Positions 42,601 to 51,879 of a DNA stretch of 64,000 nucleotides are shown here, in pieces; position 1 is the first letter of the stretch; every line of letters begins with the position of its first letter. Source of the DNA: Bombyx mori (lineage: Eukaryota > Arthropoda > Insecta > Lepidoptera > Bombycidae); NCBI RefSeq assembly GCF_030269925.1, contig NC_085133.1:1074001-1138000 (forward strand), written 5' to 3'. A program made the translations under genes and the position numbers. The notes under the pieces were generated by a model. It was not told the origin of the DNA and ran no database searches. It saw nothing but the letters and a program-made list of their open reading frames with translations.

Positions 42601-43362
42601 TGTCATGGCGCCGCAATTCCAAGGAGTATCCCTGCAACCTTCCGAGAGTATCGGGATACTTGGGGTCGACATTTCGAGCGATGTCCAGTTTCGGAGTCAT
42701 TTGGAAGGCAAAGCCAAGTTGGCGTCCAAAATGCTGGGAGTCCTCAACAGAGCGAAGCGGTACTTCACGCCTGGACAAAGACTTTTGCTTTATAAAGCAC
42801 AAGTCCGGCCTCGCATGGAGTACTGCTCCCATCTCTGGGCCGGGGCTCCCAAATACCAGCTTCTTCCATTTGACTCCATACAGAGGAGGGCCGTACGGAT
42901 TGTCGATAATCCCATTCTCTCGGATCGTTTGGAGCCTCTGGGTCTGCGGAGGGACTTCGGTTCCCTCTGTATTTTGTACCGTATGTTCCATGGGGAGTGC
43001 TCTGAGGAATTGTTCGAGATGATACCAGCATCTCGTTTTTATCATCGCACCGCCCGCCACCGGAGTAGAGTTCATCCATACTACCTGGAGCCACTGCGGT
43101 CATCCACAGTGCGTTTCCAGAGATCTTTTTTGCCACGTACCATCCGGCTATGGAATGAGCTCCCCTCCACGGTGTTTCCCGAGCGCTATGACATGTCCTT
43201 CTTCAAACGAGGCTTATGGAGAGTATTAAGCGGTAGGCAGCGGCTTGGCTCTGCCCCTGGCATTGCTGAAGTCCATGGGCGACGGTAACCACTCACCATC
43301 AGGTGGGCCGTATGCCCGTCTGCCTACAAAGGCAATAAAAAAAAAAAAAAAAAAAAAAAAAA
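39690..43362 (+). mobile_element. Young LINE, copy 2 (longest, possibly complete)
   Basis: A GC-rich 5' leader (from about 39690, exact start unknown) runs into an intact endonuclease-RT frame, a ~55-bp 3' UTR ending GGCAATAAAA, and a 25-base A-run. No separate ORF1 is visible in the ~630-bp leader. Three high-identity copies within 22 kb point to recent activity. It belongs to the broad Jockey/CR1-like group by motifs; I cannot name the exact family. Confidence 0.9.
40322..43288 (+). CDS. LINE endonuclease-reverse transcriptase (ORF2), intact
   Basis: 988 residues from ATG 40322. I chose this start because it is followed by a Lys-rich leader (TTKKKKKR) and then the endonuclease fold; the open frame extends upstream to 40124 through sequence that looks like leader. 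The APE-type endonuclease covers ~20-240: SNVRGLHSN (Asn26), LTET (Glu53), GDFNAHH (Asp159, Asn161), LLDLLLTTD (Asp211), SDHCLI (Asp233, His234). The RT covers ~470-740: SSGPDGIPAVVLK, IPKKGD..SSYRPIAITSLLSK, YGFRHGRSAGDLL, SLDIAKAFDRV (Asp609), GVPQGSVLSP (665-), CYADDS (Asp695/696). The C-terminal domain ends with LPRTIRLWNELPS and FFKRGLWRVL, without a CCHC zinc knuckle. All catalytic residues are present and no stops interrupt. It nicks DNA and copies RNA by target-primed reverse transcription. The last ~19 codons overlap the 3' tail. Confidence 0.93.
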   Translation: MKTTKKKKKRVSQAVPHSTFNVDFSNVRGLHSNLDAVHHHLETAQPALLFLTETQISAPDDTSYLEYPGYVLEHNFLRKAGVCVFVRADVCCRRLRGLEQRDLSLLWLRVDHGGRSRIYACLYRSHSSDAGSALFEHVQEGTNRVLEQYPSAEVVVLGDFNAHHQEWLGSRTTDLPGRTAYDFALAYGFSQLVTQPTRVPDIEGHEPSLLDLLLTTDPAGYSVVVDAPLGSSDHCLIRAAVPLSRPDRRTTTRYRRVWRYMSADWDGLREFYASYPWGRFCFSSADPDVCADRLKDVVLQGMELFIPSSEVPVGGRSRPWYNNASRDAAHLKRSAYVAWDNARRRRDPNISGERRKYNAASRSYKKVIAKAKSEHVARVGERLKSYPSGSRAFWSLAKAAEGNFCRSSLPPLRKSDDNLAHSAKEKADLLVKLFASNSTVDDGGATPPNIPRCDSSLPEICFTQCAVRRELRLLDVHKSSGPDGIPAVVLKTCAPELTPALTRLYRLSYCTNRVPSSWKTAHVHPIPKKGDRSDPSSYRPIAITSLLSKVMERIINTQLLKYLEDRQLISDRQYGFRHGRSAGDLLVYLTHRWAEALESKGEALAVSLDIAKAFDRVWHRALLSKLPSYGIPEGLCKWIASFLDGRSITVVVDGDCSDTMTINAGVPQGSVLSPTLFILYINDMLSIDGMHCYADDSTGDARYIGHQSLSRSVVQERRSKLVSEVENSLGRVSKWGESNLVQFNPLKTQVCAFTAKKDPFVMAPQFQGVSLQPSESIGILGVDISSDVQFRSHLEGKAKLASKMLGVLNRAKRYFTPGQRLLLYKAQVRPRMEYCSHLWAGAPKYQLLPFDSIQRRAVRIVDNPILSDRLEPLGLRRDFGSLCILYRMFHGECSEELFEMIPASRFYHRTARHRSRVHPYYLEPLRSSTVRFQRSFLPRTIRLWNELPSTVFPERYDMSFFKRGLWRVLSGRQRLGSAPGIAEVHGRR

Positions 43363-43394
43363 CGTACTGGTTCATTGCGTGTTCATCTACCCAA

Positions 43395-43440
43395 GTCATC
43401 ATCATCAGCCCACAGTTGACCACTGCTGGATATATGTTTC
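43395..43440 (-). mobile_element. RTE-type LINE tail scrap
   Basis: TCATCATCATCAGCCCACAG and GACCACTGCTGGATATA match the antisense RTE 3' end. Confidence 0.6.
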
Positions 43441-43465
43441 TCTCAATATATTTAAATAGGTTTTT

Positions 43466-43695
43466 ACTGGTGGTAGGACCTCTTGTGAGTCCACGCGGGT
43501 ACCACCACTCTGCCTATTTCTGCCGTGAAGCAGTTTCGTTTTGAAGGGCGGGGCAGCCGTTGTAACTATACTTGAGACCTTAGAACTTATATCTCAAGGT
43601 GGGTGGCGCATTTACGTCGTAGATGTCTATGGGCTCCAGTAACCACTTAACACCAGGTGGGCTGTGAGCCGGTCTACTCATCTAGCAATAAAAAA
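43466..43695 (+). mobile_element. Bm1 SINE, body and tail
   Basis: ACTGGTGGTAGGACCTCTTG to CATCTAGCAATAAAAAA with small body deletions. Confidence 0.93.
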
Positions 43696-43749
43696 GGTAA
43701 TAATAGTATTAATGGATTTCAAGATGGCCAACAGTAATTACGTTCAATT

Positions 43750-43916
43750 TGCTTAGTGCGAGTTCTTTAACGTTCTCGATCGCGTAAAAGTTAACTCAAA
43801 TTTGTATGGAGGTGGAACGTTTGACTACGTTGGCCGCTAGGGGCGCTGTTCCAACTGCATACAAATATGAGTTAACTTTTACGCTATCGAGAGCGTTAAA
43901 AAACTCGCACTAAGCA
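43750..43916. mobile_element. Foldback MITE, ~60-bp arms
   Basis: TGCTTAGTGCGAGTTCTTTA and the complement of the right end (TGCTTAGTGCGAGTTTTTTA) continue as near-perfect arms through TTAACTCA.ATTTGTATG, around a ~45-bp centre with GGCCGCTAGGGGCGC. Noncoding; superfamily unknown. Confidence 0.85.
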
Positions 43917-43989
43917 CACTGATATCTACGGGGTGAACTATTCACTAAAACATTGTGCGGTTGACGTAAGTTAGTATGGTTATATAATA

Positions 43990-44689
43990 CTAGCGGTCCC
44001 CTCTGGCTCCGCTCGGATCTTTAACAAAAATTTCAAGGATATTTGACGTTGTTTTATTTTTTTAAATAAAAGAACACTTATTGCGGCATAACTACAATAC
44101 TGGTGGTAGGACCTCTTGTGAGTCCGCACGGGTAGGTACCACCGCCCCATCTATTTCTGCCGTGAATCAGTAATGCGTTTCGGTTTGAAGGGTGGGGCAG
44201 CCGTTGTGACTATACTGAGATCTTAGAACTTATATCTCAAGGTGTGTGGCGCATTTACGTTGTAGATGTCTATGGGTTCCAGTAACCACTTAACACCAGG
44301 TGGGCTGTGAGCTCGTCCACACATATAGGCAATAAAAAAAAAAAAACTACAATAGTTAGACATATGCTGTCTCGACACTTTTTGTAATTAATAATAATGT
44401 GTTCTACAAAGTCGTAGTACATTATTTTATTCTATCATCAATAGTTTTCGCAGGGCACGCGATGTAATGAAAATTTTAGGTAATTTTTTTACACCTTGGG
44501 TTACATTATTGGGGTTTTAATAAAGACCCCTAATTTAAAAAAAAAAAAGATTATAGCCTATGTCACTCGGGAATAGTGTAGCTTCCAAACAGTGAAAGAA
44601 TTTTTGAAATCGGTTCAGTAGTTTCGGAGCCTATTCAATACAAACAAACAAATCTTTCCTCTTTATAATATTATAAGTATAAGTATAGA
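43990..44689 (-). mobile_element. Helitron (H1 family) interrupted by a SINE
   Basis: The - strand starts TCTATACTTATAC and ends GGAGCCAGAGGGGACCGCTAG, flanked by A and T. It is collinear with 27179-27844 once the SINE at 44099-44344 is removed. Confidence 0.85.
44099..44344 (+). mobile_element. Bm1 SINE nested in Helitron
   Basis: Starts ACTGGTGGTAGGACC, ends in an A-run. A 9-bp target duplication AACTACAAT flanks it (44090-44098 and 44345-44353). Confidence 0.95.
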
Positions 44690-45041
44690 TCTATATCGAA
44701 AAAAGATATATGATACCTATTATAATTTATTGCCTACCATTCAGTCAATACAACGAAATACAAAGGGCACTATCGTCCATGGACATTTGTAATCAATATT
44801 TAGTTTGCATGTTTAATTACTCAGTAATTCAGTAATTATTTTACCTTCCATAATAACCGAGAATAGTAATTACTGATTCCGCGAGTCGTGGAAATAATTA
44901 AAACTTCTTTTACAGTTAAATCTGGTATTGTTTTAAAGTGAAACTAACCCCTAAAAGTAGTACGAGCATTAATTAAAAAATATGTTAACGGAATTAACAA
45001 ACAAGTTTTTTTTTATGTAACCTTTACGTAAATTGAATGAA
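44690..45041. other. No assignable feature
   Basis: AT-rich spacer. Confidence 0.5.
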
Positions 45042-45300
45042 TAAATATATAAATATTTTACTAACAATCACGCCACGTTAACTGGTCCTGTGATAAGTTC
45101 GTAAAGAACTTGTGTTACAGGTACCAGATATCGGAAATAAATGTAAAATTTTTATTATACACATACATATATTTATTATACATCCATAACCCTGGAAAAG
45201 ACATTTATATTTATCATACAAATATCTTCCCTTGGCGGGATTCGAACCCGCGACCCCCTAGTGTAGTGACCATGTCACTTACCACTACACCAGACGGACG
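45042..45300 (-). mobile_element. tRNA-derived SINE, second family
   Basis: Complete antisense copy: TTTACTAACAATCACGCCAC at one end, GGGATTCGAACCCGCGACC (B box complement) and the A box complement at the other. Confidence 0.88.
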
Positions 45301-45572
45301 TTACATGTAATCTTTCTCATTAAATACAAGAGTAGAGTGATGAGTAATTACACTTACTAATTATTGAAAGTATCGTCTATTGTGAGCGTAAGTAAATACT
45401 GATATCATCATGCCTATTTTAGTCGCAATACTCTGTTGTAGTCTCAAGGGTGAGATGCAGGTAAAATTATCTTAAAGATATTAAGTTATGATACGCTCTA
45501 GAAGGCTATGGATAGAGACGCCATACACTTTTGATTTTATAATAATAACTGGGAACAACTCACAGATTTCTT

Positions 45573-45824
45573 ACTGGTGGTAGGACCTCTTGTGAGTTCG
45601 CGCTGGTAGGTACCACCACCCCGCCTGTTTCTGTCGCGAAGCAGTAATGCGTTTCGGTGTGAAGGGTGGGGCAGCCGTTGTAACTATACTTGAGACCTTA
45701 GAACTTATATCTCAAGGTGGGTGGCGCATTTACATTGTGGATGTCTATGGGCTCCGGTAACCACTTAACACCAGGTGGGCTGTGAGCTCGTCCACCCATC
45801 TAAGCAATAAAAAAGAAGAAGAAA
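45573..45824 (+). mobile_element. Bm1 SINE in duplicated unit 1
   Basis: ACTGGTGGTAGGACCTCTTG to GCAATAAAAAAGAAG. Confidence 0.93.
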
Positions 45825-45910
45825 AAAACGCTCTAGAAGGCTATGGACATAGACGCCATACACTTTTGATTTTATTATAATTATAACTGGGAACAACTCA
45901 CAGACTTCTT

Positions 45911-46119
45911 ACTGGTGGTAGGATCTCTTGTGACTCCGCACGGGTAGGTACCACCAACCTGCCTCTTTCTGTTACGAAGCAGTAATGCGTGTCGGTGTGA
46001 AGGGTGGGGCAACCGTTGTAACTATACTGAGATCTTAGAACTCATATCTCAAGATGGGCTCCGTAACCACTTAACACCAGGTGGGCTGTGAGCTCGTCCA
46101 CCCACATGCAATGATAAAA
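45911..46119 (+). mobile_element. Bm1 SINE in duplicated unit 2
   Basis: As unit 1, with a ~35-bp tail deletion (CTCAAGATGGGCTCCGTAACC). Confidence 0.92.
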
Positions 46120-46177
46120 ACAATTGAAGATAAGTTTCTAATACCGATATATACGCACATATATTATTCTTGTATGT

Positions 46178-46401
46178 TCAGTTACTCGGAATCCAATGTT
46201 CCGTGTTCAAGTCAGTGAATTCGTAACTTCCCGTGACTATGTACACAATGTATTGACTCTCAATACATTTTGCCACAAGCTCTCTTAGTTGCTTAGTTAG
46301 TTGCTTTTGGCTCTGTCTGGGTGGGATGATTTCAGAACTACGTCCTTTGATGTTTGGAATATATTCCGAGCAACCCGACGTATGGGTTAGAACGTGAATC
46401 A
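46178..46401 (-). CDS. Putative terminal exon, unrecognised gene
   Basis: On the - strand a good acceptor (AACTTTAG, ending 46402) opens a 74-codon frame. The first two bases (TG) complete a codon from the previous exon (phase 1). The peptide starts IHVLTHTSGCSEYIPNIKG, contains QKQLTKQLRELVAKC, and ends NTEHWIPSN at TGA 46180-46178. Composition and amino-acid mix look like host protein rather than transposon, and no repeat is recognised here. The segment at 57111-56878 on the same strand ends with a donor in the matching phase. I do not recognise the family and assign no function. Confidence 0.4.
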
Positions 46402-46501
46402 CTAAAGTTTTATTATAATTCTAGGAAGAGTTTAGTAGCTTGTTATTTTTATGATTTTTTTTATAATAAATTCTTGCATACATACCAATTATATATTGAA
46501 A

Positions 46502-46545
46502 CTAGCGAATCGCCCTCGCTTCGCTTCGGAAACATTAAATTTTAT
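46502..46545 (-). mobile_element. Helitron 3' end (H1 family)
   Basis: The - strand end GTTTCCGAAGCGAAGCGAGG..GATTCGCTAG, flanked by A; the rest of the element is not seen. Confidence 0.7.
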
Positions 46546-46754
46546 TATTAATAGGTAGCTGAGTCTCGCGACATTACCCGCGGTTATTGTCGTACCGCGA
46601 GCGACGCCGCGGGGCGAAGCCAGTCTAAAAAACGTATAAAAGATAATATATTTTTGAAGTTTTGAAATTTGGCTCGAAGCGAGTAGATTTAATAATAACC
46701 GCCCGTGTGTCTTCAAAGGATACTTATTGGCTGAAACAGTTGTTTCGCAAGCGG

Positions 46755-46815
46755 ATGGGATTCGCGACCCGTTGAGATCTATGAGAAACTCAACGGGCAG
46801 ATTCTATGGGCTAAG
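46755..46815 (-). mobile_element. Jockey-like 3' UTR scrap (weak)
   Basis: CGCGACCCGTTGAGATCTATGAGAAACTCAACGGGC resembles the antisense 3' UTR hairpin, diverged but still self-complementary (CCCGTTGAG/CTCAACGGG). Confidence 0.4.
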
Positions 46816-47329
46816 AGTCACTTGAATGTGTGACGATTGTTAACTATTATGTGGTGGGTCAAGTTAGTAGTCAGTCACGACTATATTATAATGGGTCATT
46901 GTGTCGCATTGAGGTCATGAAATAGCGTTCCAATACAGTCTGCACGACGTGTGCCACTATTCAATACAATCTATATATCTTGAAGTCAGTGATCCCGTGA
47001 TACGTGAAACTAATAAGGTGGATATTCCACGAAAAACACCTCTAATTGTTGTTAGGTCTGTAACACGATTTTTCTACTAGGTCGGTAGCGATTCTAGATT
47101 AAATTTCTGCTGCAACCGATCCAGAAGCTATTCAAATGCTGCGCTGATCTTCAATATATTTTATAATATACTACTTTTAATACAGTTCTGGAATCTCGTT
47201 TATGTAGAGCAAAACGTAAAAGTGTTCAAAGATTAATTCGTAGAGTTGTTTGGAAGCACTCATGTAGAGCACCGAAGCCTCTAGTAATTCCAACTTGAAA
47301 TTCACTACCCAATCCGAAAATTGAGGCCG
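46816..47329. other. No assignable feature
   Basis: AT-rich spacer. Confidence 0.45.
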
Positions 47330-47430
47330 AACTCTAAATTTGATGTTTCATAGCGCTCTGGAAACACCGTAGAGGGAAGTCCATTTTGTAGTAGAATGTG
47401 AGAAAGACATAACCCTCTACTATGTTGAGG
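47330..47430 (-). mobile_element. Young LINE coding scrap, diverged
   Basis: TTTCATAGCGCTCTGGAAACACCGTAGAGGGAAGTCCATT parallels the complement of the LWNELPSTVFPERYD region. Confidence 0.6.
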
Positions 47431-47494
47431 CGATTGTCTCTTTTCAAGGCTCGATGTGCAGTAATTATTGCCGGGGACTGTGCACATGAATTCA

Positions 47495-47675
47495 TCATCA
47501 TCATTCTCCTGCCCTTCTTCCAGTCACCTGGGATCGGCGCAACACGTTTTCTCCTTCATACTCTTCTATCATATACCATATCACTCACTCTCCTCTTACA
47601 CATATCGTCTTTCACGCAATCCATCCATTTATTCTTAGGTCTACTTCTTCCTCTACACATGCATCCATGTAAGTG
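47495..47675 (-). repeat. Interspersed repeat, probably LINE tail
   Basis: CATCATCATTCTCCTGCCC, CACCTGGGATCGGCGCAACA, CATCCATTTATTCTTAGGTC, CTTCTTCCTCT look like an antisense 3' end of another lepidopteran LINE with a (GAT)n tail. The family is from memory only. Confidence 0.4.
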
Positions 47676-47784
47676 TAATAAATAAATACAAAACAAGATT
47701 TTTAAACAGAAAACATTCCATTTGCCAGTACACAGACTTTACACAACAAAACTCGCCATACATCGACAGTTATTAATGATATTT

Positions 47785-47912
47785 TTTTTTTTTTTTTTTT
47801 TTTTTTTATTGCCCTTGTAGACAGACGAGCATACGGCCCACCTGATGGTGAGTGGTTACCGTCGCCCATGGACTTCAGCAATGCCAGGGGCAGAGCCAAG
47901 CCGCTGCCTACC
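47785..47912 (-). mobile_element. Young LINE 3' tail
   Basis: Long T-run, GCCCTTGTAGACAGACGAGC to CAGAGCCAAGCCGCTGCCTA; nearly identical to the intact tail. Confidence 0.92.
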
Positions 47913-48196
47913 AAATAGCTGATAGCTGTCGTCCGAAGCGCAGCTGCGGCCAGTAATGTACTCGAGCTTTTTGATGAGCTCGTTTAGCTTTTAATAGCGG
48001 AACTTGCGCGATAAATGTTCAACATTTATACGATGACTCTTACCGTGGAGTAGTTCAGAGCGTTAGGCTTAACATTAACTAATTAATATCTGGAAGGATC
48101 CGTTTAGATTTCGGTAGCGGTGTTAAGTCGTTCCAAACTAAGATACGATGTAGCATAGTATATACCGATCGGGTAATTCGCAAAATGGTTCATTTG
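47913..48196. other. No assignable feature
   Basis: Nothing recognised. Confidence 0.45.
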
Positions 48197-48199
48197 TTA

Positions 48200-48447
48200 C
48201 ATGGCGGGACGTATTGTGAGTGCGCAAGGGTAGGTACCGCCATCCTACCTAATTCTGCCGTGAAGCAGTAATGCGTTTCGGTGCGAAGGATGGGGCGACC
48301 GTTTTACTTTAAAAACGGAGACATTAAAACTCACATCTCAAAGTGGGTGCTGGCATTTACATTGTAGAAGTCTATGGGCTTCGGTAACGACTTAGTACCA
48401 GGTGGACCGTGAGCTCGTCCTCCCATCTCGGCAATAATAAAAATAAA
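48200..48447 (+). mobile_element. Bm1 SINE, diverged body and tail
   Basis: GGCGGGACGTATTGTGAGTG to CATCTCGGCAATAATAAAAA. Confidence 0.88.
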
Positions 48448-48883
48448 AACTTGACTCTACAAATTTGTAAAGAGATTCTACATTTTGACTAATTAAATAA
48501 ATAACTAGTACCTAAATATTATTACAAACCAGTTCATTAATATTATAATGCTTTTCGTATAATCTCTCCTATCACTATTCATTCTAGAGTGTACGCTACA
48601 ATATTTGTTGACTCTATAATTAGAGTTTGTAGAGATTTCTAATTAACGTCTAGACTCTACTACAAATTGCCTACACAGTCTAGAACTAATAATTGCTGGG
48701 TACAAGATACTAGACATCAACTACGTTGCATTAATTTGGCAAATTTGACATCGCCACTATTGAAATTCGCTCGGAAATCGTCCGTAAAATAACGATTTTA
48801 AAATATTAAATCGATTAATATTTGGGTTTTGCGCTGAACGAAATGCAAACGCATTTTTATTTAATGATAATATTTATAGATAA
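48448..48883. other. No assignable feature
   Basis: AT-rich spacer. Confidence 0.45.
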
Positions 48884-49181
48884 CTAGCTGACCCAGTAGA
48901 CTTCGTAGTGCCTCAGTCGATAAATAAAAGACCTAAAATTTTGTATAAAATAAACTCAAAACAAACAAAAGGAATCCGTCCGACGGGAGAGGCATTAAAG
49001 GAAAAATAAAATTGTTATTTTTATTTAATTCCGAGCATTTTTATATTTACATAATTTCCTTTTAAACCTTCTCTGGACTTCCACAAATAATTCAAGACCA
49101 AAATTAGCCAAGTCGGTCCAGCCGTTCTCGAGTTTTAGCGAGACTAACGAACAGCAATTCATTTTTTTATATAAAGATAGA
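48884..49181 (-). mobile_element. Helitron H4, short
   Basis: The - strand starts TCTTTATATAAAAAAATGAA, has CTCGAGAACGGCTGGACCGA, and ends CTACTGGGTCAGCTAG; flanked A|T. The exact 5' base is ambiguous (49177 or 49181). Confidence 0.75.
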
Positions 49182-49239
49182 TGTAAAGAAAAACCTTTAT
49201 ACCTTTATTATTATTTAAAACTCTTTACACCGGCTCCAT

Positions 49240-49900
49240 ACGTTGGCCCCAACGTTGCTACCAACGTTGAGCGGTTAAATTGGTGAAGTGTCCACACGTT
49301 AGCTGCTATACTAGTTCCTTTCCGTCAGAGCTAACCTGAAGATGTGCGATACGAAATTGAAATTGTTCTAAGCGCTTTAACAGTACTGAGTACGTCTTAC
49401 TGGTGGCAGGACCTCTTGTGAGTCCGCACGGGTAGGTACCACCACCCTGCCTATTTCTGCCGTGAAGCACTAATGCGTTTCGGTTGAAGGGTGGGGCAGC
49501 CGTTGTAACTATACTGAGACCTGAGAACCTCAAGGTGGGTGGCGCATTTACGTTGTAGATGTCTATGGGCTCCAGTAACCACTGAACACCAGGTGAGCTG
49601 TGAGCTCGTCCACCCATCTAATTAATAAAAAAAAATACATTTGTTATAGGAAAAAAAGAAAAAGCCACGTCAAAGGAGATGGTGGATGACGACGCATCAT
49701 AAAACAGTTTGTTGATGAAGACATCGCGATGTGCACACTCGTTGCGTGTTGCAACAGGCCAACATGTGGACGGATCGCGAACGTTGGCAGAGATTCCTTT
49801 GATAAAACCGACACTTGATGGCCAACCACCAACGATCGCTCCAACGTTGGGGCCAATGCTATTTTCTAGATCGACAAGTTGGGTAAATGGCGTTGGGGCC
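49240..49900 (-). repeat. Unnamed repeat with GGCCCCAACG motifs, split by Bm1
   Basis: CGTTGGCCCCAACGTTG (left part) and AACGTTGGGGCCAATG, GGCGTTGGGGCCGAC (right part) surround a Bm1 at 49399-49635. The right part has an open - strand frame containing FIKGISANVRDPSTCWPVAT and HRDVFINKLFYDASS. It looks like a degraded DNA-transposon protein, which I cannot name. Confidence 0.4.
49399..49635 (+). mobile_element. Bm1 SINE, body and tail
   Basis: ACTGGTGGCAGGACCTC to CATCTAATTAATAAAAAAAA. Confidence 0.93.
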
Positions 49901-49986
49901 GACAGATGTGTATGGATTCCAGTAACCACTGAACACCTGGTGGGCTGTGAGCTCGGCTACTGATCTAAGCAATAAAAAAAAAAAAA
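49901..49986 (+). mobile_element. Bm1 SINE tail only
   Basis: CAGTAACCACTGAACACC to CTAAGCAATAAAAAAAAAA. Confidence 0.85.
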
Positions 49987-50786
49987 TGTGAGCGACTATA
50001 AAAGAAGAACAGAATATAATTTAAATCAAAATTAGCATAAGTGTGTTTGTTTGTTCGTGTTCTTATTTAGAGTTCAACATTTAGTGTTGCATATTGAGAA
50101 ATAAATTTGGAGCAAAATATAGGGGCTGGTTCATTAAAAATCTGATTTTGCCAAAAAAACTGTCTAATGAATAATTGTGGAATTAGCCTTCATACCTATT
50201 ACAAAAGCACATCATTAAATTGATTTCGAAAAAATTGGTGAACGTAGAAAAAGTTTGAAGCCCTGCGAAAGATCCGGCTTCTGTTCATCTCGCTGCCGAG
50301 TACAAGTCTCCCTCCGCCCACGCGATAATAAGGGTAATGTACGGGTGGGCGAAGCTGTGGGCGGAAGTTATCTTATTAAAATTAAAATACGACAAAGACA
50401 AAAACTTTGAGTACCATTTTCTCCTGTGTTTGTCAACTGACTTTTTATTTATTAATTTAGTACCTATTGACGAGCTTTGCTGCTATCGATAATTATATAG
50501 GTATATGTATTTTTTTTTCAAAACTACAAAATAATCAATTAAAATTTTGTTATTATTTTGTTTATGGAATTAGTTTTTTTATTTAATTTTATGCACAAAA
50601 GTAGGATGGCGGACTTAATATCTAAGGCATTTCAACCAGTCAAATAAGAATATGGAGTCCTGTGGTAGGAGCATTCCTTTTCTGTGAGAAAAAGAAAAAT
50701 AATAACAATCAAATATAATATGTTTGTATGTATAAACACACACACCATATACTATATTAATAACACACAATTTACACATATAAGTT
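49987..50786. other. No assignable feature
   Basis: AT-rich; no recognised repeat or exon. Confidence 0.5.
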
Positions 50787-51229
50787 GAAGTCGTCGTGGC
50801 CTAAAGGATAATACGTCCGGTGCATTCGTATCGAGCGATGCACTGGTGTTCGAATCTCGCTGGCGGGTACCAATTTTTGTAATGAAATACGTACTCAACA
50901 AATGTTCACGATTGACTTCCACGGTGAAGGAATAACATCGTGCAATAAAAATCAAACCTGCAAAATTATGATTTGCGTAATTACCTCTAGGTGGTAGGAC
51001 CTCTTGTGAGTCCGCACGGGTAGGTACCACCGCCCCGCCTATTTCTGCCGTGAAGCAGTAATGCGTTTCGGTTTGAAGGGTGGGGCAGCCGTTGTGACTA
51101 CACTGAGACCTTAGAACTATATCTCAAGGTGTGTGGCGCATTTACGTTGTAGATGTCTATGGGCTCCAGTAACCACTTAACACCAGGTGGGCTGTGATCT
51201 CGCCCAGACATCTAAGGAATAAAAAAAAA
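50787..51229 (+). mobile_element. Bm1 SINE, full length
   Basis: Head (TGGCCTAAAGG; GTTCGAATCTC), linker, body and tail to AATAAAAAAAAA. Confidence 0.95.
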
Positions 51230-51504
51230 TATATATAAATGAAGGTACCTGTGGGAAGATCGGTATTTTTTAGTTACTACACTAGATTTTTCTAAAAGAA
51301 GATCAATTTCAATGTCAATCATTGGTTGGGATTACGATGTTAGGAGGGTTTTTTTTAACAAAGATTTTAGTGTTAAAGTATAATCCATTTGATTTCGCTC
51401 TACAATCCCACATACAATATATTCTCATAAGCTTTTTTGTCACTTTCATCGGACTAAAAGGCTAAGAACCAAATTTTAGGAAAAAAGTAACACGCGTTGA
51501 ATAT

Positions 51505-51555
51505 CGGAGAAGATCTTCCATCGAACTAATGAAATTTCTCGGTAGACTGACGATC
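51505..51555 (-). repeat. Short hairpin repeat (copy 3, decayed)
   Basis: The complement GTCTACCGAG ... TTCGATGGAAGATCTTCTCC is related to 23661-23705; its stem is degraded. Confidence 0.4.
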
Positions 51556-51879
51556 TGTATGTTTTTATCGGAACTTGTTTCCGAGATACAGGCGTCTGTC
51601 AACTAACTTGTATTCTAAGATGGCTACCCGATCCAAATGAATGAATCAAATCGACAAAAAAACCAGGGAATATTATAAATAAGAGTTCGATGATTGGACG
51701 AAAACTAAATACTAAACAGACTAACTAGTTCGCGGTTTCTCTGATGCTCAGTAATAAGTTAGCGAACTCAACAGTCATCACTAACGAATTCGACCAACCT
51801 CAGTAATACAGTAATCTTAATGACAAGATTGCTTAGCTTAAAAATAAAGGTTCGACAACTTTTTTGAACGAAAGCACCT

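Larger units (their letters stand above)
45493..46119 (+). repeat. Tandem duplication of flank plus Bm1
   Basis: An ~80-bp flank (ACGCTCTAGAAGGCTATGGA to GGAACAACTCACAGA.TTCTT) occurs twice, each time directly followed by a Bm1 at the same nucleotide. Unit 1 is 45493-45827; unit 2 is 45828-46119. Confidence 0.85.

Noticed and set aside
42539..43075. 178-codon open frame antisense to LINE copy 2, and the other long antisense or shifted frames in all three LINE copies
   Set aside because: They are shadows of a high-GC intact ORF2: they recur in each copy at the same place and contain no domain.
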